A stretch of DNA of 64,000 nucleotides from Clostridium_S neuense (GTDB taxonomy: Bacteria > Bacillota > Clostridia > Clostridiales > Clostridiaceae): assembly GCF_045310695.1 (NCBI RefSeq), contig NZ_JBJIAA010000011.1, positions 124,001-188,000 on the forward strand, read 5' to 3'. The notes under the pieces were generated by a model. The model was not told the origin of the DNA, did not search any database, and was given only the letters and a program-made list of their open reading frames with translations. Positions within the stretch are counted from its first letter, which is position 1. The number at the start of each line of letters is the position of its first letter. The position numbers were made by a program, and so were the translations under genes. Of this stretch, positions 36,284-46,062 are shown one piece after another.

Positions 36284-37297
36284 TTACAGAAGCCAATTTT
36301 CCTTTAAAATTCTCCTGATTTCTTCTTTGCCAATTGGCTTAATACTATTTGAATTATAGCTTCCTATCTCAGCATTCTTAAATTCACTGTAATAACCTTC
36401 TACATTTCCACAATAAGTTGGCAAAACTGCATACATATTTCCAAGATCAAATGCAAATTCTGACTCTTCTTTAGTCATAAGTTCTTCATATTTTCTTTCT
36501 CCTGCTCTCAAGCCTATAATTTCAATGTCTATTTCTTCTTTTTCTATATTTAACTTCTTAGCAGTTTCTTCAATTATAACCTGTGCAAGATCATAAAGCC
36601 TTATAACAGGCATTTTTAGTACAAAAACCTCTCCGCCAATAGCCTTTTCTCCTGCACTCATAATAAGCGTAACAGCCTCATTCAAGGTCATCATAAATCT
36701 TGTCATTTGCGGATCAGTTACTGTTATTTTTTTATTTTCTTTAATTTGCTTTTTAAAAAGTGGTATTACGGACCCTCTAGAACCCATGACATTTCCAAAC
36801 CTAACAACAACAAACCTAGTTTTAACAGCCCCTTTACTGTAATTTGCCGCTTGTACAAGTTTTTCCGCTAAAAGTTTCGTAGCTCCATATGAATTGGAAG
36901 GATTTATTGCCTTATCCGTGCTAGTAAATACTACATTTTCTACATTATGATATATCGCAGCTTTAATTACATTTTCCATACCTATTATGTTTGTTTTTAT
37001 AGCTTCATCCGGATTATATTCACAAGCAGGCACATGTTTCATTGCAGCAAGGTTAAAAATCACATCTACATCATTAGCTGCCCTTTCAACTCTTTCATAA
37101 TCCCTAACATCTCCAATTAGGAATCTAAATTTACTTTTATCTTTTATTTCATTTTGCATTACGAACTGCTTGTATTCATCTCTACTTAAAATTCTTATAA
37201 CTTTAGGATTTTGTTTTACAAGCTCTTTTATAAGACCTTTTCCTATAGTTCCTGTACCTCCTATTACTAGGATTTTTTTATCAGTATAGTATGCCAA
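36284..37297 (-). CDS. pseB: UDP-N-acetylglucosamine 4,6-dehydratase (inverting), PseB-like
   Basis: 337 residues. The Rossmann motif VIGGTGTIGKGL (about 11-22), FNLAAMKHVPACEYNP, FTSTDKAINPSNSYGATKLLAEK and RFGNVMGSRGSVIPLFKKQI are characteristic of the PseB/FlaA1 group. PseB carries out C6 dehydration and C5 epimerisation of UDP-GlcNAc, the first step to pseudaminic acid. Some relatives (CapE, WbjB) feed other sugars. PseI and PseG are encoded at 45046-47115. Confidence 0.87.
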   Translation of the reverse strand: MAYYTDKKILVIGGTGTIGKGLIKELVKQNPKVIRILSRDEYKQFVMQNEIKDKSKFRFLIGDVRDYERVERAANDVDVIFNLAAMKHVPACEYNPDEAIKTNIIGMENVIKAAIYHNVENVVFTSTDKAINPSNSYGATKLLAEKLVQAANYSKGAVKTRFVVVRFGNVMGSRGSVIPLFKKQIKENKKITVTDPQMTRFMMTLNEAVTLIMSAGEKAIGGEVFVLKMPVIRLYDLAQVIIEETAKKLNIEKEEIDIEIIGLRAGERKYEELMTKEESEFAFDLGNMYAVLPTYCGNVEGYYSEFKNAEIGSYNSNSIKPIGKEEIRRILKENWLL

Positions 37298-37341
37298 AAT
37301 TCTATCACCTCATTCTTAGGATTAAAAACATTAAAATATTT

Positions 37342-38505
37342 TCAAGAATATCTTACTAAACTTTCCCTTAATTCTCTCCAGGTAAATTTAACATCTTCAA
37401 AATTTATATTGTCCTTTTTACTATTCAACAAACTCAAATTATAATTTGCATCCATATAGTTAGGAAAATATAATAATGCCCTATCTAAAAATTTTATACC
37501 ATCTTTAAAATTTTTTTTGAGTATATATAAAGCTCCAATATTATTTAAAGCTGCCCCATTATGTTCTTTTAATTCTATGGTTTTAAAAAAATTATCTAAT
37601 GCTAAATCTATCTGCCTATTTTTTATGTAATATAATCCTAATAAAAAATATATATTATAATACTCATAATTTCCACTAAGTTCCTCTAACCGTTTAAAGC
37701 CTTCATCGTAATTTCCAAGCCTAAACATCATAGAAACAAAATCACACACATTAATATACTTAGGAAGCTTTCTTTTATTAATAGCATTTTCTATAAAATC
37801 AATATTATACTGTTTTAAAATTGTACTTTCACCTATTTGCATATTTTTTAAATTAGAAGACAAACTATTATTTCTCCTTCTAACTTTAATTAGCGGTTTA
37901 TCGATATAACAAAAACCCCCTATTTGAGCTACTCTAAGCCATAAGTCCCAGTCTTCAGCATAAGTTAATTTTTCATTAAACTTGCATGCTTTATAAAAGG
38001 CTTCTTTTTTTAAAATAACACCACTAGTTGATATATAATTTCTTAAAAATTCATATCCTAAAATTTCTTGAGGCTCAGCTTGGATCCCTCTCATCTCTTC
38101 ACTTATTATATTGCCACCTTCATCTATTTGAATATAACTACAATATGACATCATATATTCATCATTAAATTCATAATTTAACTTATTAAGCTTTTTCTGA
38201 GACTCTTCAATTAAATTCGGCAGTGCTAAATCATCTGAATCTAAAAACATAATATAATCACCATTCGACTGACTGACAGCATAATTTCTACAAAATGAAA
38301 CCCCCATGTTAGCCTTAAAATCAAATATTTTTACTCTATTATTTTTTTTGCTCAATTTATATAAAATTTTTAGCGTACCATCCAAACTATTGTCATTAAC
38401 TAATATTATTTCAATTGGCAAAATGCTTTGCTGCAATACACTCTCAACCGTTTCCTCAATAAACTTCTCACAATTATAACATGGTATTATAACTGAAATT
38501 TTCAT
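37342..38505 (-). CDS. GT2 glycosyltransferase with C-terminal TPR-like tail
   Basis: 387 residues. An N-terminal GT-A fold domain (residues 1 to about 220) starts MKISVIIPCYNC and has the metal-binding FLDSDD (about 88-93) and an acceptor region YAEDWDLWLR. The C-terminal part has TPR-like repeats (YYNIYFLLGLYYIKNRQIDLA, NGAALNNIGALYILKKNFKDG). AAGGAATG lies before the ATG. The TPR tail might bind a protein acceptor such as flagellin; this is a guess. Confidence 0.85.
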   Translation of the reverse strand: MKISVIIPCYNCEKFIEETVESVLQQSILPIEIILVNDNSLDGTLKILYKLSKKNNRVKIFDFKANMGVSFCRNYAVSQSNGDYIMFLDSDDLALPNLIEESQKKLNKLNYEFNDEYMMSYCSYIQIDEGGNIISEEMRGIQAEPQEILGYEFLRNYISTSGVILKKEAFYKACKFNEKLTYAEDWDLWLRVAQIGGFCYIDKPLIKVRRRNNSLSSNLKNMQIGESTILKQYNIDFIENAINKRKLPKYINVCDFVSMMFRLGNYDEGFKRLEELSGNYEYYNIYFLLGLYYIKNRQIDLALDNFFKTIELKEHNGAALNNIGALYILKKNFKDGIKFLDRALLYFPNYMDANYNLSLLNSKKDNINFEDVKFTWRELRESLVRYS

Positions 38506-38521
38506 TTTATCATTCCTTAAA

Positions 38522-39955
38522 CTATAATTCTAATAAATATTTTACATAATTATTTACAGAGCACTGCTCTGTTATTATTTCTTTGTTAATAGATCCATAT
38601 ATATCCAAGAAATTTCTATTCTCATATAAATATGAAATTATTTTTTCTGCTGATTCTATATCTCCTTTATTTATAATAAATCCATTCATTTTGTTTTTTA
38701 TAAATAGTTCTACTCCACTAACATCCGTAACAATCGGGACCAATCCATTTCCCATAGCTTCTAACATAGAAAGACTTGTGCCTTCATAATCTGAAAGATT
38801 TAAATATACATCAAGTTTGCTCCAAAAATTATTCATCTTATCATAGGGAATTAATCCATATAGCTTAATTTTATCTTTTAAATTTTCATTTATAATAAAT
38901 TTATTGATTACATCATAATATGGTCCACTACCTGCTATATGAATTTCATACTTTACTTTTGTAGATTCCAATTTTCCAATTAGCTTTACTAAATAATCAC
39001 ATCTTTTTTGTTCTTTAACTAGCCTACCAGCAAATCCAACTTTAATAGGTTCTCCTGCACAAGTATAATTTTTTCTTGCACCACTAAATTCTATAGGAGA
39101 CACTCTGCTAACTATATCGTTTTTTCTCTCAGGTAAGTATTTTATTAAATTTTTCTCTATTTCCTTACTTACACATAAAAACTTACTAATTATTTTGCTG
39201 TACATAATATTCTGATAATATACTATAGGTATATCCCCATGTAAAATTGATATTATTTTTATAGAATCAGGATATATGTTTTTCAATATATATGATATTT
39301 GTAAAATTTCGAAAGAATCATTATTTATAATTGTACACGGTAAGTATTTTACAATCTCATTACATGCCCGCACTAAATTACAAATATAATCACTTTCCTC
39401 AAAATTCAAATCTATAATTTCATTATTAGCATAAACTCCTTTAATTTCTGAGACTATACCTGGCTTTAAATTAACTAAATGCGAATTTTTATTAAAACTT
39501 TTTAATCCTTCATTTACTGTAATTGACCATTTTTCTATACCTCCAAGTATAAGTCCTCGCGGTAATGTAATCAATATAGTTTCTGTCTGTTTTTTTTCAT
39601 AATCTATGCTTTTTAATCTTTTACTAATGCTTAACATATTGTCTTCCAAAACATATTTAATTAACTTATTTATTTCAATATAATTTTTTTCTTTTACTAG
39701 ATTGTAACTATCCAGTTGATTAGATATTTCATCATAAAACATACTTGCAATTACTATTAAATATTCATCTACATCAATCTTACTTAAAATACTGTGAGAC
39801 TTGATTTTTATACCACACAAAAAAGTCTCAAATTTTCTATCATCATTATCCATAAAAAATACTATCTTAAAATTAAAACTTCTTAATATTTTGTATGCCC
39901 TTTCACCAGCTTTGGAAGCTCCAAAAATTATTATTTTTTTGCTACTATACACCAT
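38522..39955 (-). CDS. Rossmann domain fused to GT4 glycosyltransferase
   Basis: 477 residues. Residues 1-100 form a Rossmann-like domain (KIIIFGASKAGERAYKILRSF, then DVDEYLIVIASMFYDEI), similar to that at the start of the 41033-42799 product and the end of the 39984-40994 product. Residues about 125-477 are a GT4 glycosyltransferase of GT-B fold (VGFAGRLVKEQKRCDYLV, GSGPY, YLNLSDYEGTSLSMLEAMGNG, with the EX7E-type glutamates). The sugar is unknown. Confidence 0.85.
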   Translation of the reverse strand: MVYSSKKIIIFGASKAGERAYKILRSFNFKIVFFMDNDDRKFETFLCGIKIKSHSILSKIDVDEYLIVIASMFYDEISNQLDSYNLVKEKNYIEINKLIKYVLEDNMLSISKRLKSIDYEKKQTETILITLPRGLILGGIEKWSITVNEGLKSFNKNSHLVNLKPGIVSEIKGVYANNEIIDLNFEESDYICNLVRACNEIVKYLPCTIINNDSFEILQISYILKNIYPDSIKIISILHGDIPIVYYQNIMYSKIISKFLCVSKEIEKNLIKYLPERKNDIVSRVSPIEFSGARKNYTCAGEPIKVGFAGRLVKEQKRCDYLVKLIGKLESTKVKYEIHIAGSGPYYDVINKFIINENLKDKIKLYGLIPYDKMNNFWSKLDVYLNLSDYEGTSLSMLEAMGNGLVPIVTDVSGVELFIKNKMNGFIINKGDIESAEKIISYLYENRNFLDIYGSINKEIITEQCSVNNYVKYLLEL

Positions 39956-39983
39956 AGTAAGTATATCCTCTCTACTTTAACGT

Positions 39984-40994
39984 TTAAAACACTAAATAGT
40001 CAATCAAATTATTGTATTTCATGCCTTTCAAGTATTTTGCTATACTAAACCTTCCAGGTTCTGAGGCAACAATAACCTTAATATTTTTGCTGCTACTTAT
40101 AACTTTGTATGGAGATTTTACTGTCATATTAAAAATCTCTGTATTCCACTTTTGTTCTGACCCATCAACAAATCCACTAATTTCAAATCCATCTTGTTTA
40201 AATATATTGTATAAATTTTTTCCCAATCCTCCAGCTCCCCATATGTATACCTTACGATTATCAGATTTAAATAAATTCTTAATTTCTTCTTTTTTTATTT
40301 CATAAAGTACTCTATATACTTCCAATGTATTAGTAGAGCATACAGATTTATCACTTACACGTATTTTACACAAAATCTCATTAATATTAGTTATTTTATA
40401 CCCTCTTTTATTAAGTTCATAAAATAATTTATAATCTTCACCTATTCTAAAGTCACCATATCCAAATTTTTTTATAACTTCTGTTCTAGCCATTATAGAA
40501 GAGTTAATCAAGCAGCAGTACCAATATAGTTTTTCATGCATATCTTTTTCAGTCAATATGCTATTATTTTGTTTTTCTATATAGTTCTTGCAATACTTAT
40601 ATCTTTCATTGTCTTCGTTACTGCAAAAATACTCACTTAATGATCCAACAACATAAAAATCTATATTTTTATCCAAAAATTTTTTCTGTTTTTCAAATCT
40701 GTTTTTATAATATATATCATCAGAATCAGCTCTTGCAATATATTTTCCTTTAACCTTTTCAAGTCCATAATTTGATGCTTTACCTATACCTAGGTTTTCC
40801 GGAAGCTTATAATATTTTATTCTTGAATCTTTAAATTTCTTTATAATTGCTTCTGTATCATCAGTTGACCCATCATCAACAATTATAAATTCAAAATCAC
40901 TAAAAGTTTGATTTAATATGCTTTCAATGGTTTCTGATATATACTTTTCTGAATTATATGTACACATTAATACAGATAGCTCAACATTATTCAA
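39984..40994 (-). CDS. GT2 glycosyltransferase with C-terminal Rossmann domain
   Basis: 336 residues from a TTG at 40992-40994, which has GGAGTG 6 bases upstream; a GTG at 41003 overlaps that site. The GT-A domain (ELSVLMCTYNSEKYISETI, IARADSDD, RIGEDYKLFYELN) spans about residues 1-230. A nucleotide-binding Rossmann domain follows (VYIWGAGGLGKNLYNIFKQDGF, 250-336), the same type found N-terminally in the two adjacent GT4 proteins. The role of this added domain is not known to me. Confidence 0.85.
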   Translation of the reverse strand: MNNVELSVLMCTYNSEKYISETIESILNQTFSDFEFIIVDDGSTDDTEAIIKKFKDSRIKYYKLPENLGIGKASNYGLEKVKGKYIARADSDDIYYKNRFEKQKKFLDKNIDFYVVGSLSEYFCSNEDNERYKYCKNYIEKQNNSILTEKDMHEKLYWYCCLINSSIMARTEVIKKFGYGDFRIGEDYKLFYELNKRGYKITNINEILCKIRVSDKSVCSTNTLEVYRVLYEIKKEEIKNLFKSDNRKVYIWGAGGLGKNLYNIFKQDGFEISGFVDGSEQKWNTEIFNMTVKSPYKVISSSKNIKVIVASEPGRFSIAKYLKGMKYNNLIDYLVF

Positions 40995-41032
40995 GCAAAT
41001 CACTCCATAAAATTCTTATTTTATTTATTACG

Positions 41033-42799
41033 CTACTTACGTAATAATTCTTCAAATACTTTTACTAACTCTCCTGTTAAAATTACTCTATCATATATTT
41101 TAATTTTCCTATCATCAAACTCATTGTATTTTTTATTTTGTTTCCATAAATTATAGCAGTCTAATATATATTCTTTAACACCTTGTACATCATCATATTC
41201 AAAGTTCTTGCCACATTTTGTTTCATTTAATAAACCTTCAACTACACTGCCTCGTGGAGATAACGCTAATATATCCTTTTTCAATCTTAAATACTCAAAT
41301 ATTTTTCCAGGATATACTCTTTTAACTTTTTCATCATTTCCAACAACTAACAAAAGCAAATCTGCCTTACTTGCGTTAATTAAACTTTCTATATGGGGAA
41401 TGTAAGATTTTATTTTTATTAAGTTATATATGTCCAGTTCTTCAATTTTAACTTGAATTTCATTTTGCATTTTTCCAACAAACTCTATATGTAATTCTTC
41501 TTTTTTTATTTTACACTCTTGTATCAATTCATTAACAGCTCTAATAAATGAATATGGCGCTCTCTTTAAATAAAAAGTTCCATTTGAAATCACAGTAAAT
41601 TTATAATTACGTTCTATTTTATTTATCATAAAATAGAAATCTTCTTCATCAAATCCATTAGTAATATTAGTAATCTTGCTTTTACATATATTAAAATTCT
41701 TAATATAATTTTCTACCGCCATTGGTGTAACTGCAACTATCTTGTCAGCAGTATTAACTATATTCTTTTCTAGTTCTCTTTCAAGCTTAAATTTCATATC
41801 GCTTTCATTCATATCCAAATATGGATTATATGTCCATTCATCTCTAAAATCTGCCACCCAAGGTATATTGCTATATTTTTTCTTTAGGTAATAACCAGCT
41901 ATATGTACAGAGCATGGTGCAGATGTTGTATATATTATATCAATATCATTAAAATCAATAATACTTTCTATTCTCTGCATTACAGAATTTACCCATGATA
42001 TACAAGCATCTGGTGTTAGTACTTCTTTCCTATTTACATTTTTAATGTAGTTTACAAATTTACTCATCAATCCATTATCATCTACTAAACCGTATAATAA
42101 ATTTATAATTTGCTGAATCTGTTTCTTACTTAACCTTTCAGAATTAAAATATTCATCATCAATTCTAATTATTTGTGTATCTTTAGGTATCTCATCTAAT
42201 AGTGTCTTATCCTCACCATCTTGAAAAAAATTCTTTCCACAAGTAACTACTATAGGTTTCCAACCATATTTATTTAAATATTTTACAAATTTTAAAGTCC
42301 TTTGAACTCCCGAACCACCAATAGGTGGAAATATATATGCAAATATTAGTACTTTCTTTTCCTTACTCATATTGTCTTTTATAGAACTACTATTTTCACC
42401 ATATATAAGGCTAAAATTATTTTGGTATTTTTTTTTAAATTCTTTATCTATTATAATACTTTTATAATTATTTAAATCACACATTTTCTCTATACAATAA
42501 GTCTTTTTATATGTTGTATCACTTGGATCAATGTAAAAGAAAATATAAATATCATTAACACCATATTTTTTTAATTGCATTGATATTTCTCCATAATACA
42601 TACTTGCAATTATAATTTTAAAATTTGAATAATTAGACAATTCATTTGGATTAATAACTTCAATATTGCAGAACTTTGTTCCTACTTTATTTGAGTTATT
42701 ATCACTAAAACAGCAAATTTTATATTTATCTTTAAGAACATTATAAGCGATTTCTCCTAAGCGTGATGCTCCAAATATTATTATTTTTTCTGTAAACAT
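41033..42799 (-). CDS. Rossmann domain fused to GT4 glycosyltransferase
   Basis: 588 residues. Residues 1-95 repeat the Rossmann module (KIIIFGASRLGEIAYNVL, then KIIIASMYYGEISMQL). A linker and a GT-B glycosyltransferase follow from about residue 150 (FAYIFPPIGGSGVQRTLKFV, IYTTSAPCSVHIAG, VADFRDEW, YPGKIFEYLRLKKDILALSP). The GGSGVQR start is typical of GT4 members of capsule and glycan clusters. GGAG lies before the ATG. Confidence 0.85.
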   Translation of the reverse strand: MFTEKIIIFGASRLGEIAYNVLKDKYKICCFSDNNSNKVGTKFCNIEVINPNELSNYSNFKIIIASMYYGEISMQLKKYGVNDIYIFFYIDPSDTTYKKTYCIEKMCDLNNYKSIIIDKEFKKKYQNNFSLIYGENSSSIKDNMSKEKKVLIFAYIFPPIGGSGVQRTLKFVKYLNKYGWKPIVVTCGKNFFQDGEDKTLLDEIPKDTQIIRIDDEYFNSERLSKKQIQQIINLLYGLVDDNGLMSKFVNYIKNVNRKEVLTPDACISWVNSVMQRIESIIDFNDIDIIYTTSAPCSVHIAGYYLKKKYSNIPWVADFRDEWTYNPYLDMNESDMKFKLERELEKNIVNTADKIVAVTPMAVENYIKNFNICKSKITNITNGFDEEDFYFMINKIERNYKFTVISNGTFYLKRAPYSFIRAVNELIQECKIKKEELHIEFVGKMQNEIQVKIEELDIYNLIKIKSYIPHIESLINASKADLLLLVVGNDEKVKRVYPGKIFEYLRLKKDILALSPRGSVVEGLLNETKCGKNFEYDDVQGVKEYILDCYNLWKQNKKYNEFDDRKIKIYDRVILTGELVKVFEELLRK

Positions 42800-42868
42800 A
42801 TATAATCTCCATTATCATAAAGCATAATTTAAATATTACTATTTCCTATGTAAAATTAAACATATTAA

Positions 42869-43403
42869 TTAAAAATTCATTTTTCTAAAAAAGTTCTTTG
42901 TATTGTTTTTAATAAAATAGTAAATATATTTCAAAACATATATTATAGTAATAAGCATAAAATCAAGAAGCAACCTAGTACAATATATGATTTCACCAAA
43001 ATATTTGTCTAAATTCAACAAATAAAAATTTATCTTTTTATAATAAGTTTCACCACAACAACTAAAAAATATATTTCTATTAGCATTTATCTTTGATATT
43101 ATCATAAGTATGTCTTCAAAACCATTAAAATCTGCTGTAGATGACGGCAAATATATTTCATCAAAATAAATATTAACTATTCTTTCTAATAATTTTTTGT
43201 TATTTTTAAATTTTTTATAATTAAAAAAGCCATCATCGTTTTCTATACATTCTATAAAATTATATTTACCACTAAATGAAGCTAGTGAACTTTTTTGAAT
43301 CAAGCAATATAATTTTTTCTTTTTCATTTTTACTTATTATATAATTTACTAGTTTATCAATCACATTCATGTTTGCAGACCTTATAATTAGTATATTTTT
43401 CAA
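42869..43403 (-). pseudogene. frameshifted glycan-cluster gene of unknown family
   Basis: A TTG at 43401-43403 with an excellent AGGAGG site starts MKNILIIRSANMNVIDKL and runs for 43 codons to a stop at about 43275. From the A6 run (minus strand; T6 at 43291-43296), the +1 frame continues SFSGKYNFIECIEN and stays open to 42869, ending in hydrophobic and basic stretches (FMLITIIYVLKYIYYFIKN). The ATG that opens the second frame (43327) has no ribosome binding site. One base fewer in the A run would restore about 177 codons. Inactive gene, slippage switch or sequencing error are all possible. Confidence 0.65.
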
Positions 43404-43424
43404 TTAAATACCTCCTATAAAAAT

Positions 43425-44606
43425 TTATAGCAGTTTATTATATATGTCAATTAACTCTTTCTCAGAAATATCCCAGTTAAATTTTCTGCTTACAGCATCT
43501 ATTCCATTGTCACTAAATCTTTTATATATATCATTATCATTTAATATCGTATAAACAGCCTCCCAAATTTCTTCTGGATTCAAAGGATTAACTAATATAC
43601 CTACTTCACTTTTTCCGGTAAACTCCTCAATAGGTGGCAATTTGCTTCCTACAATTGGTAATCCATAAGCCATATATTCAAATTGCTTCATTGGAACATT
43701 TTTTTTATATTTAGGAATTGGTAAAAGTGTAACCATCCCTATTTTGCTTTTCTCTAAGTATTTAGTCACTTCTTTAAAATCTATCCTACCTAGTACTTCC
43801 ACATTATTCTGTAAATTATTATCATTTATAAAAGCATTCATCTCACATTTTAAACTAGGTTCGGTTGGTCCTATAATTAAAAGTTTTATATTTTTCTTAT
43901 ACTTTCTTCCAATATTTACACATTGCAAAAGTTGCATTATTCCTCTTACTTTAGTTACTCCACCACAATAAATCATATCATAAACTTTTTCACTCCAATT
44001 AACTTTATCTATTGGCTTTATATCAGTAAAATTGTAAACTATATGAATATTCTTATTAGAACACTTTAACTTAAATCTATCATTTATAAATTTATCTGTT
44101 GTTATTATACAATCACACTTTCCTGCATTATAAACTTCCCATAAATCCATATAATAAGAATATACGTTTTTTTCAATACTTTTAAATCCACATGTTATAT
44201 TATAATCTCTTATTGCATCAGGATAAAATTCTCTACTCTCATATATTATTTTAGAATTTGTATGCTTTTTAATTGCATTAACCATAAATAAAGAATATAA
44301 TCCATTTAAATGATACACATTATATTTTTCACTTAAAGCAAACTCTAATATTGTTTTAAAAGTATTTTTAGTAAATGTATACTTACTATATATATCAGAA
44401 AACATCTTACATACATATGGTTGAATTTTATTTATAAACTTAAAATATTTTATGCCTTCATCTGTAACTCCTTGTTCTTCTACCCCATCTTCACTCATTA
44501 CTATACAAGTTACATTATATCCTTTATTTCTTAAGGACATAGCTTCCTTCCAATACATCCTAGTATCATATAAATAGTTTTCAGTAGCTATAATGCATAT
44601 TTTCAC
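43425..44606 (-). CDS. GT4-type glycosyltransferase
   Basis: 393 residues from a GTG at 44604-44606, chosen because AAGGAGG lies 7 bases upstream; a longer frame back to 44663 has no such site. The protein starts VKICIIATENYLYDTRMYWKEA. GT-B features include IYYCGG-like DMIYCGGVTKVRGIMQLLQC, LLIIGPTEPSL, VLGRIDFKEVTKYL and the donor-site region MKQFEYMAYGLPIVGS. It lies downstream of yjfB and heads the long string of glycosyltransferases down to 33148. Confidence 0.85.
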   Translation of the reverse strand: MKICIIATENYLYDTRMYWKEAMSLRNKGYNVTCIVMSEDGVEEQGVTDEGIKYFKFINKIQPYVCKMFSDIYSKYTFTKNTFKTILEFALSEKYNVYHLNGLYSLFMVNAIKKHTNSKIIYESREFYPDAIRDYNITCGFKSIEKNVYSYYMDLWEVYNAGKCDCIITTDKFINDRFKLKCSNKNIHIVYNFTDIKPIDKVNWSEKVYDMIYCGGVTKVRGIMQLLQCVNIGRKYKKNIKLLIIGPTEPSLKCEMNAFINDNNLQNNVEVLGRIDFKEVTKYLEKSKIGMVTLLPIPKYKKNVPMKQFEYMAYGLPIVGSKLPPIEEFTGKSEVGILVNPLNPEEIWEAVYTILNDNDIYKRFSDNGIDAVSRKFNWDISEKELIDIYNKLL

Positions 44607-44740
44607 AATTTTCCTCCTTGAGGTTTTTTCAAAAATATTGACACTTATTTGCACCATATTCAAGATTTTTTTAGTTATCCTTAAAGTTTATTTTCCATAT
44701 ACAAACCTGCTGGAATTTTCTAAAATATCATTTATATAAA

Positions 44741-44779
44741 ATTAAAATAGAAAGGATTTAAAAACCTTTCTATTTTAAT
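44741..44779 (-). terminator. terminator after yjfB
   Basis: A 15-bp perfect stem (44741-44755 with 44765-44779) lies 8 bases after the yjfB stop codon. The minus-strand flank is T-rich (AATTTTATAT). Transcription of the glycosyltransferase gene at 44606 therefore needs read-through or another promoter. Confidence 0.7.
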
Positions 44780-44786
44780 TAATCTA

Positions 44787-44975
44787 TTAAACTCTTACAT
44801 CAATATTTTGTCCTAAATTAGGATCAGACGCTACTGGTGCTGCAGAATCTAAAAGAGCAACAGTGTTAGCGCCATTTGTATTAGAAGAATCTAATGCAAG
44901 TTTCATCACATCAATGCTTGCTGCAGTATTAACTCTATAATTACTACTAACTGCTGATAAAAGTGCTATATCCAT
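44787..44975 (-). CDS. YjfB-family putative motility protein
   Basis: 62 residues, starting MDIALLSAVSSNYRVN and containing the heptad-like VMKLALDSS and a C-terminus ending LGQNIDVRV. This matches the small YjfB family of Firmicutes, listed as putative motility proteins with unknown function. A good GGAGGTG site precedes the ATG, a sigma-28-like element lies upstream and a terminator downstream, so it can form its own SigD transcript between sugar genes. Confidence 0.85.
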   Translation of the reverse strand: MDIALLSAVSSNYRVNTAASIDVMKLALDSSNTNGANTVALLDSAAPVASDPNLGQNIDVRV

Positions 44976-45010
44976 AATAAAACACCTCCAATTATATGTA
45001 TTATAGTTAA

Positions 45011-45037
45011 TTATCGTCTTAATTAATTATGCCTTAA
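45011..45037 (-). promoter_or_regulatory. sigma-28-like promoter of yjfB
   Basis: Minus strand: TTAA (45034-45037), 15 bases, then GACGATAA (45011-45018), about 35 bases before the start codon. The -35 element is one base off TAAA, so this is weaker than those of flgB and the flagellin gene. Confidence 0.6.
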
Positions 45038-45045
45038 TAATTAAT

Positions 45046-46038
45046 TTATACCATATCCAAAATCTTTTCAACTATCCTCAAAGTTCCTTTTCCATCTACA
45101 AGCCTGCTAGATTTCTGTGAAATTTCTTTTCTCATACTGTAATTTTTATTCAATAGACTTATTTCCTCTAAAATTTTCTCCTTGTTTATATCATCGTGCC
45201 AGCCAAGGCTTTTTATAATTTTAAGTGAATTAAATTTATCTGAAACCTTACTTTGATTTTCCGCAACTACTATAGAAAGTGCTGGAATTCCAACTGCACA
45301 TAATTCATATAATGTTGTCCCTGCTGTAGATATACACATATCACATTTTTCCATTACCGCTTTCATATCAGCATTGTAGTAAAAAAACATGTTATTAAAA
45401 CTTTCATAGCTTCTTAATTTACTAACATAGTCTTCATTAAAAGCTGGGCCTATAGCAACATGAAATCTATATTTTGCATCCTTCACATAATAAAGTATTT
45501 TAAGCGTTAATAAAAAAGGATCTGCCCCACCACAAGTAATCATTATATCTTTGATTTTTCTTTTTATAAATTTGGGTTTCAAATTCATAAATTGATCCCT
45601 AAGTATAGTATACTGACAACCTAAAAGACATCTTGTTTCAGAAGTCAAATCGTAGCTTAAATCATCAGCATTTATATTTTGATTTATAAGCATATCAACA
45701 TTTTTAAAAGAATATAATCCCATATCATCTATATATATAGTTTTATTAAATTTCTTCTTAGTTTTTAAAAAATATTCTTCATCTACATCATAACTATCCG
45801 TTAAAAGTATATCGCCCTTTAGCTTTATCAAATTGTCCAAGAAGTTATTTTCCTTTAAAATATTAACTTTAAAACCTAAAATTTGAACCTTATGTATACC
45901 TTCAGAATATTCGTTTCCCTCTCTACATACATATTCTACATCAAAATACTTTCTTAATTCTTTAGCAAGGGTAAGCGTTCGCATAATATGCCCCATGCCT
46001 ATACTATTTCCACCATCAGCTCTAACTAAAATTCTCAA
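45046..46038 (-). CDS. pseG: UDP-sugar hydrolase PseG
   Basis: 330 residues. It starts MRILVRADGGNSIGMGHIMRT, the signature of PseG, a GT-B-like hydrolase that removes UDP from UDP-2,4-diacetamido-trideoxy-altropyranose. The catalytic histidine is that of GMGHIMR (about His17). Later motifs IMITCGGADPFLLT and ISTAGTTLYELCAVGIPAL also fit. It follows pseI by 24 bases, giving the next-to-last pair of the pseudaminic acid route. Confidence 0.93.
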   Translation of the reverse strand: MRILVRADGGNSIGMGHIMRTLTLAKELRKYFDVEYVCREGNEYSEGIHKVQILGFKVNILKENNFLDNLIKLKGDILLTDSYDVDEEYFLKTKKKFNKTIYIDDMGLYSFKNVDMLINQNINADDLSYDLTSETRCLLGCQYTILRDQFMNLKPKFIKRKIKDIMITCGGADPFLLTLKILYYVKDAKYRFHVAIGPAFNEDYVSKLRSYESFNNMFFYYNADMKAVMEKCDMCISTAGTTLYELCAVGIPALSIVVAENQSKVSDKFNSLKIIKSLGWHDDINKEKILEEISLLNKNYSMRKEISQKSSRLVDGKGTLRIVEKILDMV

Positions 46039-46062
46039 TATTATCTCCCCTTAAACCTTCAA

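Noticed and set aside
42869..43327. Stand-alone 152-residue gene from the ATG at 43327
   Set aside because: No ribosome binding site precedes that ATG, while a strong site and a TTG lie in the neighbouring frame just upstream, so a frameshifted longer gene is the better reading.
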